A stretch of DNA of 64,000 nt. It comes from SHZI01 sp031409515. GTDB lineage: Bacteria; Pseudomonadota; Gammaproteobacteria; Steroidobacterales; GCA-2729495. The stretch lies in assembly GCA_031409515.1 (NCBI GenBank), contig JANNXJ010000032.1:1-64000 (forward strand), read 5' to 3'. The notes beneath the pieces were generated by a model, which did no database searches, was not told the origin of the DNA, and saw only the letters and a program-made list of their open reading frames with translations. A program made the position numbers and the translations under genes. The stretch's first letter is position 1, and each line of letters starts with the position of its first letter. Below, in pieces: positions 23,845 through 31,973 of this stretch.

Positions 23845-26030
23845 CGCAGCGGCAGGGTGCGCAGGCGCTGACCGGTGGCTGCAAAGACAGCGTTAGCGAC
23901 GGCGGGCGCAATGGGCGGCACCCCGGGCTCCCCCACCCCACTGGGCGGTGCCGTGCTGGGCACGATATGCACATCGATGTCTGGCGCATCCGCCAGGCGC
24001 AACAGGCGGTAGTCGTGAAAGTTGCTCTCCCGGACTGCGCCGTCCTCGATGGTGATCTCGCCGTACAGGGCGGCTGACAGGCCAAAGATGATGCCGCCCT
24101 CCATCTGCTGACGAACGATATCCGGATTGATGGCCGTCCCGCAGTCCACGGCACAGGTCACCCGGTGCACGCGGATCACGCCCTCGCGATTGACTGAAAC
24201 CTCCGCGACCTCGGCCACGACCGTGCCAAAAGCTTCCTGGATCGCCAGCCCCCGACGACGGCCGGGCGGCGGTTTCGTCCCCCAACCGCTTTCCTTAAGC
24301 GCCAGCTCGAGCACGGCGAGATGCCGCGGAGAGTCCTGCAGATGCCGCTGCCGGAAAGTGGCGGGATCTTCGCCCGCCACCGCGGCAAGCTCGTCCATGA
24401 AGCTCTCGATCACGAAGCAGGTGTAGGAGTGGCCCACGGAGCGCCAGATCGAGACCGGCACACCAGGATTCCATTCGGCCAGGTCCACCTGCACGTGGGG
24501 AAAGGCATAGGGCATGCGGATGGCCCCCTCCCGCGCCGCGTAGGAACCTACCAGCTGGTCAAAAACCGCCACTGCGGTCGCGTTGAAGCCCTGCACGACG
24601 GGTTTCGGCACCCACTCGGGAGCAAACAACGCCGTCGTCATGGGAAAGACCAGGCTGTTGAGGCTGGCGGCGATCAGCCGGTGCTGCCAGACCACCGGCT
24701 GCCCGGCTGCATCCAGACCCGCCCGGAGGCGATGCAGGGTAGCTTCGCGAAAGAAACCGTGGCGCAGCTCGTCCTCGCGACTCCACACCAGCTTTACCGG
24801 GCCGGGCACGCGCCGGGCAATCTCTGCCGCCTCCGTCACGTAGTCCGCAATCGCCCGCCGGCCGAAACCACCACCCACCAGCGTGGCATGCACGGTCACC
24901 GCCGCCCGGGGCAAACCGGACACCTCACAGATCATCTGGCGGGCCACATCCGGCGCCTGGGTGGGCACCCAGGCCTCGCAGCTGTCCTCGCGAAACCACA
25001 CGGTCGCGTTCATGGTTTCCAGCGGTGCGTGGGCCAGGTAAGGCACCCAGTACTCCGCTTCGAGCAGGCGCGAGGCTTGGGTAAATGCCTCCCCCGCAGC
25101 GCCGTCGTCCCGGACGCGATGGCCTTTCTGCACATCCAGCTGACGGCCCTGCTCGGCACGAATTGAGGCACTGCTGACGCCGGCCAGGGGCCCGGGCTCC
25201 CACTCCACCTCCAGTGCAGTGGCGGCCTGGCTTGCCTGCCAGTAGTCGTCTGCCACCACGGCAATACCGGAGTACACGGGAAACACGGCCGCGACACCGG
25301 GCATACCCCGCGCGGCAGCAGCCTCGTAGCGGCGCAGCGCAGCCCGCAGGTGGGGCGGCCGGCGGACGACCGCCACCTTGAGCCCTGGAACACTGGTATC
25401 AATACCGTAGCGGGCCTTCCCAAGTACCTTGGCGCTGACATCGGGGCGCGGAACCTTCTGGCCTATCCAGCGATACTGGGCGGCGGTTCGCAGCACCACC
25501 TCTGCGGGTGCCGGCAACTCTGCCGCCGCCGTCGCGAGATCCCCGTACAGGAACTGGTTGCCGTCGGCATCGATCACCGCGCCGGCACCATTGGTGGACA
25601 ACGTGGCCACCTCCTTCTGCCAGCGACCCGCAGCAGCGGCAAGGAGCATCTGGCGCGCGCGGGCGCCAGTTTCCCGGATTGGCTGCCAGCGCACGGCCAT
25701 GCTCCGGCTCTCGCCAGTCATCTGGGCAGGATCCTGAAACAGGGGATGAACCGGCGCGATCTGCGTTGTGATCTGGCCCGGAGCTACATCCAGCTCTTCG
25801 GCCAGCAGGGTGACATAGCCCGTCGTGACGCCCTGCCCCATCTCGATCTTGTCGACCTGGAGAATGATCGCGCCGTCCGGACGAATCTGCAGCCAGGCAT
25901 TGGGATTGAGTCCCGGGGCACCGGTCATCAGCGGGGCGGATGCGGGGTCGGGGCGCAACCAGCTGAGCACGAGGCCGCCGCCAGCGATGGCGGCGGTGCC
26001 GGCGAGGAGCTGACGGCGGGAAACGCCCAC
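23805..26030 (-). CDS. Molybdopterin dehydrogenase large subunit (IorB-like), alone
   Basis: A 741-residue xanthine dehydrogenase-family subunit, closest in layout to isoquinoline 1-oxidoreductase beta. It starts with a Tat-like signal (SRRQLLAGTAAIAGGG), then DKIEMGQGVTTGYVTLLAEEL. THATLVGGGFGRR and the active-site GVGEPGVPP with the catalytic Glu follow near the C-terminus. These periplasmic enzymes hydroxylate aromatic heterocycles or oxidise aldehydes. They need a small [2Fe-2S] subunit (IorA), which is absent here. The start is GTG at 26030, two codons before the arginine pair. The last residues (GDMPNFPEKGN) come from palindrome R3. It is the last gene of the tannase-SDR-DUF1838 operon. 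Confidence 0.88.
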   Translation of the reverse strand: MGVSRRQLLAGTAAIAGGGLVLSWLRPDPASAPLMTGAPGLNPNAWLQIRPDGAIILQVDKIEMGQGVTTGYVTLLAEELDVAPGQITTQIAPVHPLFQDPAQMTGESRSMAVRWQPIRETGARARQMLLAAAAGRWQKEVATLSTNGAGAVIDADGNQFLYGDLATAAAELPAPAEVVLRTAAQYRWIGQKVPRPDVSAKVLGKARYGIDTSVPGLKVAVVRRPPHLRAALRRYEAAAARGMPGVAAVFPVYSGIAVVADDYWQASQAATALEVEWEPGPLAGVSSASIRAEQGRQLDVQKGHRVRDDGAAGEAFTQASRLLEAEYWVPYLAHAPLETMNATVWFREDSCEAWVPTQAPDVARQMICEVSGLPRAAVTVHATLVGGGFGRRAIADYVTEAAEIARRVPGPVKLVWSREDELRHGFFREATLHRLRAGLDAAGQPVVWQHRLIAASLNSLVFPMTTALFAPEWVPKPVVQGFNATAVAVFDQLVGSYAAREGAIRMPYAFPHVQVDLAEWNPGVPVSIWRSVGHSYTCFVIESFMDELAAVAGEDPATFRQRHLQDSPRHLAVLELALKESGWGTKPPPGRRRGLAIQEAFGTVVAEVAEVSVNREGVIRVHRVTCAVDCGTAINPDIVRQQMEGGIIFGLSAALYGEITIEDGAVRESNFHDYRLLRLADAPDIDVHIVPSTAPPSGVGEPGVPPIAPAVANAVFAATGQRLRTLPLRIGDMPNFPEKGN

Positions 26031-26036
26031 TACGAA

Positions 26037-26813
26037 CTAGACGTCGGGCTTCTCAAGAAAGCCCGGGTGGTCTTTTTCGATACGCTCCCGGAGCAGGAGC
26101 GGAATAGCGGCGGGACCGGGAATTTTATGGCCGACAATCACGGAGAGCACGTAGCCGGAGTCGGGCGGCATCCCCATCCAGGGGTAGAAACTCCACATCG
26201 TGGTGTGGCTCATGGTCGCGGGCACGACCTGCAGGTCCGGATTGTTCACGTCGGCAACCGATGCACAAAAATGCGTCATCTCCATGGGCGCGCCGGACAG
26301 GCCTTTCGGACTGCCGGGCGCCTCCTTCGGCGCCGGAAACCGGGCCGCGAGACGCTCACTGCTCCAGATGGTGTCGCCGCTGATCATCGGCGCTGCCACC
26401 TCACCGTCGAAGGGCACGCCCGGAATCGTCGGGCGAACCAGGCCGGAGCTTTCAATCTGGTAGCGCAGCCGCAACCGGTTGTGGGGCGGCTGCACGGCCT
26501 GCCCCGTGTAGGGATTGGTCCAGGTGTCGAGCAAGGCACCGGTGGTAGCGTCGATGTAGTAGCCCGCCTCGCTCATGCTCGACTCCCAGAGACCGTCAGG
26601 CAGCCGGCGCAGCCGGTTGAAACCGATGCCCGTGATCCGGAGGATACGTCGGGCGATCTCGCCCGGCCGCTTGCCGAACACATCGCCCTGCCACCACCAG
26701 AGCACCGGCTCGCCGTCCAGCCGGGCACGGATGCGGGCCAGCACCGCCACCGGATCGGTGAGAGGTACGCCACTGGCCATCAGCAACGCGGCGGGAGGGA
26801 GGGAGGGGCTCAT
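26037..26813 (-). CDS. DUF1838 family protein
   Basis: A 258-residue protein of the DUF1838 family. Visible family stretches are LWWWQGDVFGKRPGEIARRIL, GYYIDATTGALLDTWTNPYTG, HFCASVADV and TTMWSFYPWMGM. Relatives usually carry a Tat signal, but no signal is evident here, so the N-terminus may be incomplete or the protein may be cytoplasmic. It starts 20 bases after the SDR gene and ends six bases before the molybdenum dehydrogenase, so it is operonic. DUF1838 genes often occur with SDRs and aromatic or terpenoid degradation genes; the activity is unknown. Confidence 0.82.
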   Translation of the reverse strand: MSPSLPPAALLMASGVPLTDPVAVLARIRARLDGEPVLWWWQGDVFGKRPGEIARRILRITGIGFNRLRRLPDGLWESSMSEAGYYIDATTGALLDTWTNPYTGQAVQPPHNRLRLRYQIESSGLVRPTIPGVPFDGEVAAPMISGDTIWSSERLAARFPAPKEAPGSPKGLSGAPMEMTHFCASVADVNNPDLQVVPATMSHTTMWSFYPWMGMPPDSGYVLSVIVGHKIPGPAAIPLLLRERIEKDHPGFLEKPDV

Positions 26814-26833
26814 CTGGATGCACCGCGGCCCCG

Positions 26834-27640
26834 TTACCAGGGAATCGGCTTGCCATCCACGTTCACGGGCACACCCTTGTCCTGGGGCGTGAGCTCCGCC
26901 ACCAGTTTGTAGAGGCCGGCCGCACTCTCGGCTGGCGTCAGCGCCTTGCCCGAATAGCCGGAGTCTTCAAGCATGTCGGTGTCGACCATGCCGGGAGCCA
27001 GCAGGGCGACGATGACGCCGCGACCCTGCAGGTCGTTGCGGAGCGCGCGCATCCCCATGTTCAGGGCCACCTTGCTCATCTGGTAGTAGTAGAACCGGGA
27101 CATGCGGCCCATGAGGGTCAGGGAGCCCAGGCCACTGGTCATGCCGATGATCTTCTTCTGCTTGCTGGCCTCCACGTTGGCGACGAGGGCCTCGGACAGT
27201 TTCAACGGACCGTAGACGTTGGTGTTCATCACCTCGTCGAACAGCTTCTGATCGAGTTTGCCAAACTGCTGGTCTTCGATAGGTGTACCGAGCCAGGCCG
27301 CGTTGTGGAACAGCACGTCGATGGGCACGCCCCGGTACCGGCTGGCGAGCTTTTCGATCTGCCGGACGTCCGTGACGTCCAGCTGCTCGACGATGATCTT
27401 CGGATTGGCAGCAGCCAGCGCCCTGAGCTCATCTGCCTTCTTTGGCGTGCGGCAGGTGGCGATGACATTCCATCCCTGGGCAGCGTATTCCTTGGTCAGA
27501 GCCAGGCCTACCCCGCGGTTGGAGCCCGTCAGGAAAATCGTGGGACTCTCCGGATCCCGGACCCCGGCCGCATGGACCGAGCCACCAAGAACCAGGAGGG
27601 ACAGCAGGCAGGCAAGCAGGGAACGGGCAAGAAACTTCAT
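26834..27640 (-). CDS. Short-chain dehydrogenase/reductase with N-terminal signal sequence
   Basis: A 268-residue SDR. After a clear signal peptide (MKFLARSLLACLLSLLVLGG, cleaved near SVHA) comes the NAD(P) motif TGSNRGVG (about residues 38-45). FHNAAW, the Ser in GMTSGLGS and the YYQMSK catalytic Tyr-Lys pair follow. It is a classical SDR of the kind that oxidises alcohols or reduces ketones. SDRs need cytoplasmic nicotinamide cofactor, so an export signal is unusual; the segment might be a membrane anchor with the enzyme facing inward. It lies 48 bases after the tannase gene in the same operon. Confidence 0.88.
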   Translation of the reverse strand: MKFLARSLLACLLSLLVLGGSVHAAGVRDPESPTIFLTGSNRGVGLALTKEYAAQGWNVIATCRTPKKADELRALAAANPKIIVEQLDVTDVRQIEKLASRYRGVPIDVLFHNAAWLGTPIEDQQFGKLDQKLFDEVMNTNVYGPLKLSEALVANVEASKQKKIIGMTSGLGSLTLMGRMSRFYYYQMSKVALNMGMRALRNDLQGRGVIVALLAPGMVDTDMLEDSGYSGKALTPAESAAGLYKLVAELTPQDKGVPVNVDGKPIPW

Positions 27641-27688
27641 CGGAGCAAGACCAGCGGCAAGGGGGAAGACCGGCAGTCTAGACGAATT

Positions 27689-29335
27689 TCAGCGCCGGAT
27701 TGGTGGATACGGATACACCTTGCGGGTGTCTACGACCGAGCCGGGCGGCAGTGGAAACCGGGGCTGGCGCAGGAAGGTTGAGACAGGATCTTTCACCTTG
27801 TAGGCCAGCAGGCTCTCCGGCGCCTCGCCGGCTTCGACCCAGCGTTCGAGTGCCGTCAGGTAGTCAACCTCTGTGGCCCCGGGGCCGCCGCCACAGTGGA
27901 GCATGCCCGGAAGCATGAAGAGCAGGGCGAACTCGCTGAGCCCGTCGCCACCCTCCTTGCCGCCCTCCTTGCCTCCTTGCCCGACCCGCTGGCGCTGCTG
28001 CGCGTCACGCCAGTAGTCCAGCGTGTGGGCCGGCATCAGGCTCTCGTCTGCCCAGCCGTGATAGAGAAGCAGGCGGCCGCCGAGGGCACGGAAGCGCGTC
28101 AGCTCGGGCCTGAAGCCCGCGACCGCCGTGGTCGCGGCAAACTGCGCCGGACCGGCATCGAAGTTGACGGCCGACAGATGCGTGCCTGATGCAATGGCCG
28201 GTGGTGTCGGCGGCGCGGGCAGGTCCGGCTCGAAGGCCAGGTAGCGCGACCAGTTGTCGACGACGAACTGGAAGAAGGGAATCTTCCCGGTCGGTGCCAG
28301 CAGCGACTTCTCCCAGGTGAACTCGCTGCCGACGGGCGACCCACCCGAGGACCAGGGCTGGCCGCTGCTGGTGCGGGGACCGGCGTAGATCTTTCTCGCT
28401 GCTGCCACCTGCTCCGGCGACAGACAGGGGCCTCCTAGGACGGGTTTCTCTCCGGCCACTGGCGCCACACACAGCAGCGTCTCCGGTTTGAACGCACAGG
28501 TTTCCGGATCCCCAATGACGCCGTCCACCGCGCCGTCCCGGGCGTCGCAGACATCCAGCGCCGCTTTGCCGAGCAACTCGAACTGGGGGCGAGTCAGGAT
28601 GGGCTTGCCATCCGGGCCCGCGTTGGCCGCGAGTATCCAGGCCATATGGGGCACCGAGAGTGCCTGGTTGAACGGTGCGCCGGCGATGATGCCGTCGAAG
28701 TCGTCGGGATAGCGCTCGGCGGCCACGAGACCCTGCCGGCCCCCGGTGGAGCACCCGCGGAAATAGGCGTACTCGGGCGGATCACCGTAGTAACTGGCGA
28801 GGATCTCCTTGGCGGCCAGAGTCGTGACGTGCGTCGCCCGATGGCCAAAGTCGATCTCCAGCGCGGGACTGTTCAGGGCCCAGCGGGCGTCGGCCGTGTC
28901 GCCGGTGCGGTGACCCATATCCGTGGTGGCAGCGGCATAGCCCCGGGCGAGGGCATCCTCCATACCCTGGATCTGCAGGATGCCGCACAGGTTGGAACAG
29001 CCCGTGACCAGCAGCTTGCTGTTCCAGTCCTGCACCGGCATCCGCACTTCGAAGCCGACCTGGGATTCGATGAAACCATTCACGCGGCAGAGTTCGGGCT
29101 GGTCGCCATACGCCGGCAGGATGCCCACCTCCACCAGCCGGACCCGGACCCCGGTGCCTTCACTCAGGTCCAGGGCCTTGAGTGCATCACAGGCAAAGCG
29201 GTCCGCGGCCGCTGACGGGGAAGAGTCCGGCGAGGCGGCCAGGAGACCGCCAGTCGTGAAGACGCATAACAGAAGCAGCAGGAGCAGAACTGCCTGCGGT
29301 GGGCGGGACAACCCTGCGTTGGAGGGACGCATCAT
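27689..29335 (-). CDS. Tannase/feruloyl esterase family hydrolase
   Basis: A 548-residue secreted serine esterase of the tannase/feruloyl esterase family, which cleaves ester links of aromatic acids. After the signal peptide (residues 1 to about 34) are the nucleophile elbow GCSTGGRQG, the Asp in YHGWADESL and the His in PGMLHCGGGPG. Paired cysteines near the Ser and His fit the family's structural disulfide. A glycine-lysine repeat (GGKEGGKEGG) interrupts the region before the catalytic His. It leads the leftward esterase-SDR-DUF1838-molybdenum dehydrogenase operon. Two tandem ATG codons begin the gene. Confidence 0.9.
   Translation of the reverse strand: MMRPSNAGLSRPPQAVLLLLLLLCVFTTGGLLAASPDSSPSAAADRFACDALKALDLSEGTGVRVRLVEVGILPAYGDQPELCRVNGFIESQVGFEVRMPVQDWNSKLLVTGCSNLCGILQIQGMEDALARGYAAATTDMGHRTGDTADARWALNSPALEIDFGHRATHVTTLAAKEILASYYGDPPEYAYFRGCSTGGRQGLVAAERYPDDFDGIIAGAPFNQALSVPHMAWILAANAGPDGKPILTRPQFELLGKAALDVCDARDGAVDGVIGDPETCAFKPETLLCVAPVAGEKPVLGGPCLSPEQVAAARKIYAGPRTSSGQPWSSGGSPVGSEFTWEKSLLAPTGKIPFFQFVVDNWSRYLAFEPDLPAPPTPPAIASGTHLSAVNFDAGPAQFAATTAVAGFRPELTRFRALGGRLLLYHGWADESLMPAHTLDYWRDAQQRQRVGQGGKEGGKEGGDGLSEFALLFMLPGMLHCGGGPGATEVDYLTALERWVEAGEAPESLLAYKVKDPVSTFLRQPRFPLPPGSVVDTRKVYPYPPIRR
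27951..27982. repeat. Short tandem repeat inside the tannase-like gene
   Basis: About three imperfect copies of CCTCCTTGCC, roughly 10-12 bases each, encode a Gly-Gly-Lys-Glu run on the minus strand. The repeat keeps the frame and lies in a loop region between the catalytic Asp and His. It could vary in copy number by slippage. Confidence 0.55.
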
Positions 29336-29398
29336 CAGAGCTGGCAGTCTGGACCAGAGCAGAACGCAAACTGCCGGACCGTTGTCCCGGGGTCAAGT

Positions 29399-29423
29399 GC
29401 CGCCCGGTCAGACACCGGGCGGC
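29399..29423. terminator. Ten-base hairpin between rhlE and the tannase gene
   Basis: Arms GCCGCCCGGT and ACCGGGCGGC surround CAGAC. It follows the rhlE stop (29454) by about 30 bases in the direction of transcription. It lacks a U-run, so it may be a Rho-assisted or mRNA-stabilising 3' hairpin rather than a classical intrinsic terminator. Confidence 0.5.
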
Positions 29424-29453
29424 TGAGACGCGAGAGCGTCGCCGGGAGTGCTG

Positions 29454-30791
29454 TCAGCGGCCGCTCGACCGGTTCGACGAGAAACCACCCGGCCGGCCGC
29501 CACCACCGCCGCGGCGCTGGTTGTGGCCGTTCGAGTTGCCGTTGCGGGGACCGCCTGAACCACGGTTGCCACCACTCCGATTAGCATCCTGGCGCTGGGC
29601 AACCGCCCGGGGATCCACGTAACGCTCTTCCGTGACGGCAGGCCGGTTGGGCCGCACCGGCGGCTCGGAGATTGCCGGCAACTGGGCCTTGAGGATGGGA
29701 CGGCCGAGCAGGCGCTCGATGTCCTTCAGCAGTCCGCGCTCTTCGCCAGCTACGAGGGATATCGCCACGCCGGTGGCGCCGGCACGGCCGGTGCGGCCGA
29801 TCCGGTGCACGTAGTCTTCCGGCACATTGGGCAGCTCGTAGTTGACCACGCAGGCCAGCTGGTTGATATCCAGACCCCGGGCAGCCACTTCCGTGGCCAC
29901 CAGTGCCGTGATGCGGCCTTCCTTGAAGTCACCGAGAGCCTTCGTCCGCGCCGACTGGCTCTTGTTGCCGTGGATCGCAGAGGCGTTGATGCCGTCATCT
30001 TCCAGCTGCTTCGTCAGGCGGTTGGCGCCATGCTTCGTGCGGGTGAACACCAGCACCTGGCCCCAGTCGCTGTTGCGGATCAGGTGGGACAGCAGGCGGC
30101 GCTTGTCCTCCTTGCGGATCTCGTGCACGTGCTGGGTCACCAGCTCGATGGGGGCATTCCGCCGCGCCACTTCGATGCTGACGGGATTGTGCAGCAGGCC
30201 ACCGGCCAGCTCCCGGATGTCGTCCGAGTAGGTGGCGGAGAACATCATGTTCTGCCGCTTCGGCGGCAACAGCTTGAGAATGCGCCGGATGTCCCGGATG
30301 AAGCCCATGTCGAGCATGCGATCCGCCTCGTCGAGGACGAGAATCTGGATCTTGCTGAGGTCGATGGTGCGCTGCTGGACGTGATCCAGCAGCCGGCCGG
30401 GCGTGGCCACGACGATGTCGGTGCCGCGACGGAGACTCTCAGCCTGCGGGTTGAAGCCGACACCACCGAACACGACGGTGGTGGAGATCGGCAGGTACTT
30501 GCCGTAGGTCTTGACGCTTTCGGCAACCTGGGCGGCCAGTTCCCGCGTGGGAACCAGCACCAGCACCCGGGGTGTGCGGAGCTGCACGGCGCCGGGAGCG
30601 GTCAGCAGCTGGAGAATGGGCAACGTGAAGCCCGCCGTCTTGCCAGTGCCCGTCTGGGCGCCGGCCAGCAGGTCACGGCCGGCCAGAACCTCGGGGATGG
30701 CTTTCGCCTGCACGGGGGTGGGGACGGTGTAGCCGCGTTCCTCGATGGCGCGCAGCAGTTCGGGTTTCAACCCGAGAGATTGAAAAGACAT
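29454..30791 (-). CDS. rhlE: DEAD-box RNA helicase RhlE
   Basis: A 445-residue ATP-dependent RNA helicase acting in ribosome assembly and RNA turnover. Motifs are in order: the Q motif around GYTVPTPVQ, motif I AQTGTGKT, PTRELAAQ, TPGRLLD, motif II VLDEADRMLD, motif III SAT, and motif VI HRIGRTGRAG. The low-complexity Arg/Gly/Asn tail (GGRPGGFSSNRSSGR) is typical of RhlE. The ATG at 30791 follows GGAGAGGAAA. A leader hairpin with a UUCG loop lies about 40 bases upstream. Confidence 0.95.
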   Translation of the reverse strand: MSFQSLGLKPELLRAIEERGYTVPTPVQAKAIPEVLAGRDLLAGAQTGTGKTAGFTLPILQLLTAPGAVQLRTPRVLVLVPTRELAAQVAESVKTYGKYLPISTTVVFGGVGFNPQAESLRRGTDIVVATPGRLLDHVQQRTIDLSKIQILVLDEADRMLDMGFIRDIRRILKLLPPKRQNMMFSATYSDDIRELAGGLLHNPVSIEVARRNAPIELVTQHVHEIRKEDKRRLLSHLIRNSDWGQVLVFTRTKHGANRLTKQLEDDGINASAIHGNKSQSARTKALGDFKEGRITALVATEVAARGLDINQLACVVNYELPNVPEDYVHRIGRTGRAGATGVAISLVAGEERGLLKDIERLLGRPILKAQLPAISEPPVRPNRPAVTEERYVDPRAVAQRQDANRSGGNRGSGGPRNGNSNGHNQRRGGGGGRPGGFSSNRSSGR

Positions 30792-30832
30792 GTAGTGATT
30801 TCCTCTCCAGCCTGCAGAGCCCCCTGACAACA

Positions 30833-30846
30833 TTGGCCGAAGCCAA
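30833..30846 (-). promoter_or_regulatory. UUCG-capped hairpin in the rhlE leader
   Basis: On the minus strand the sequence TTGGC-TTCG-GCCAA forms a five-base-pair stem with a very stable UUCG loop, 42 bases before the rhlE start. A second short stem, CCTCT and AGAGG, lies about 25 bases further upstream. DEAD-box helicase genes often have structured leaders linked to cold or autoregulation; that role here is inference. Confidence 0.35.
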
Positions 30847-31031
30847 CTCCCTGTCGGAGGGTAATCCTCTGGTCCGGTAGAGGCAGGATATTGAGTGGCC
30901 TTCTGGATTAGTCCAGATTAGTGGGTCGAAAGGCTCAGGATGAACGAGCTGACCGGACGAAAGCTTCTTTAACGCTGCGCACCATACACTAATCTGCCCC
31001 ATTGGCAAAGCGACTGGCATGAAACCTGCTT

Positions 31032-31766
31032 ATGACGCCTGAGACGCTCTGGATCCTGACGGCTGCCGTCTTTGCCGTGGCCATCCTCTACTCCTCGGTG
31101 GGCCACGCCGGGGCCTCGGGCTATATCGCCGTGATGTCCCTGCTCAGCCTGGCCCCGGCCGAGATCAAGCCGATCGCGCTGGCGCTGAACATACTCGTGG
31201 CGTCGATTGGCAGCTTCCAGTTCTGGCGCGCGGGCCACTTCTCCTGGTCCCTGTTCTGGCCCTTTGCCCTGCTCTCGGTGCCCTGCGCGTTTCTCGGCGG
31301 CTATCTGAACCTGCCCAGCCATCTGTTCAAGATTCTGGTGGGCATCGTCCTTCTGCTTTCAGCAGCCCAGTTTCTGCTGCGTCCGCCGGCCGAGAGTGAA
31401 CCCCATCAACCGCCAAAACTGGTGGCCCTCGGCGCCGGCGGGTTACTGGGCCTGCTGTCCGGCCTTACCGGGACGGGTGGTGGGATCTTCCTGACGCCAC
31501 TCCTGATCTTCATGCGCTGGGGCCGGACCAAAACGGCGGCCGCCGTATCGGCCCCGTTCATCCTGCTCAACTCCGCCTCCGGGCTGGCAGGCAACATCAT
31601 CGCCACCAAGAACTTTCCTGACTTCGCCTGGGCTCTGGTAATTGCCGCCGTGATCGGCGGAACCATTGGCTCTTACTTCGGCAGCCGGCGGCTGCCGCAG
31701 ATGACGATCAAGCGCCTGCTGGCCATCGTGCTGACCATCGCTGGCTTCAAACTGATCCTCACTTGA
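31032..31766 (+). CDS. TauE/SafE (TSUP) family membrane permease
   Basis: A 244-residue integral membrane protein with about eight hydrophobic segments and the two family repeats: YSSVGHAGASGYIAVMSLL near the start and GLLSGLTGTGGGIFLTPLL in the middle. TSUP proteins move sulfite, sulfonates or small carboxylates across the inner membrane. It stands alone, divergent from rhlE with a 240-base gap and convergent to a 24-residue membrane protein gene. The substrate is unknown. Confidence 0.88.
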   Translation: MTPETLWILTAAVFAVAILYSSVGHAGASGYIAVMSLLSLAPAEIKPIALALNILVASIGSFQFWRAGHFSWSLFWPFALLSVPCAFLGGYLNLPSHLFKILVGIVLLLSAAQFLLRPPAESEPHQPPKLVALGAGGLLGLLSGLTGTGGGIFLTPLLIFMRWGRTKTAAAVSAPFILLNSASGLAGNIIATKNFPDFAWALVIAAVIGGTIGSYFGSRRLPQMTIKRLLAIVLTIAGFKLILT

Positions 31767-31794
31767 GGTGCAGAGACCAGCACCTGTTCTGGTC
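31766..31794. terminator. Overlapping hairpins between convergent genes
   Basis: Two mutually exclusive stems share bases: AGGTGC with GCACCT (31766-31785) and GACCAG with CTGGTC (31775-31794). They lie between the stops of the TSUP gene and the small membrane protein gene. A bidirectional terminator is a reasonable reading, but no long T-run is present on either strand. Confidence 0.35.
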
Positions 31795-31795
31795 C

Positions 31796-31870
31796 CTAGC
31801 GCAGACCGAGAAACCCCGCGATAAACAGGACCACGACGACCAGGCCCACAAGGTAAATAATGCTGTTCAT
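31796..31870 (-). CDS. 24-residue single-helix membrane protein
   Basis: A very short ORF that starts MNSIIYLVGLV and ends FLGLR before TAG. Residues 4-21 form one uninterrupted hydrophobic helix rich in Val, Leu and Ile. GGAGA lies eight bases before the ATG. Very similar short proteins with a Y-L-V-G-L core and a G-L-R end are common in proteobacterial genomes, where they are annotated as hypothetical. It may act as a small membrane-protein modulator; function unknown. Confidence 0.7.
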   Translation of the reverse strand: MNSIIYLVGLVVVVLFIAGFLGLR

Positions 31871-31973
31871 GGCAATTCTCCAGATGGTTGAAGTAGCTGT
31901 AACCACCTGAATATCTACTCTGTATTTCGTCGCGACACGGTGCGCCAGCACACCAACGTCGGCCGCATCAGCG

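Noticed and set aside
25350..26912. 520-codon plus-strand ORF opposite the molybdenum dehydrogenase and DUF1838 genes
   Set aside because: Spans the antisense of two real genes and the gap between them; a shadow.
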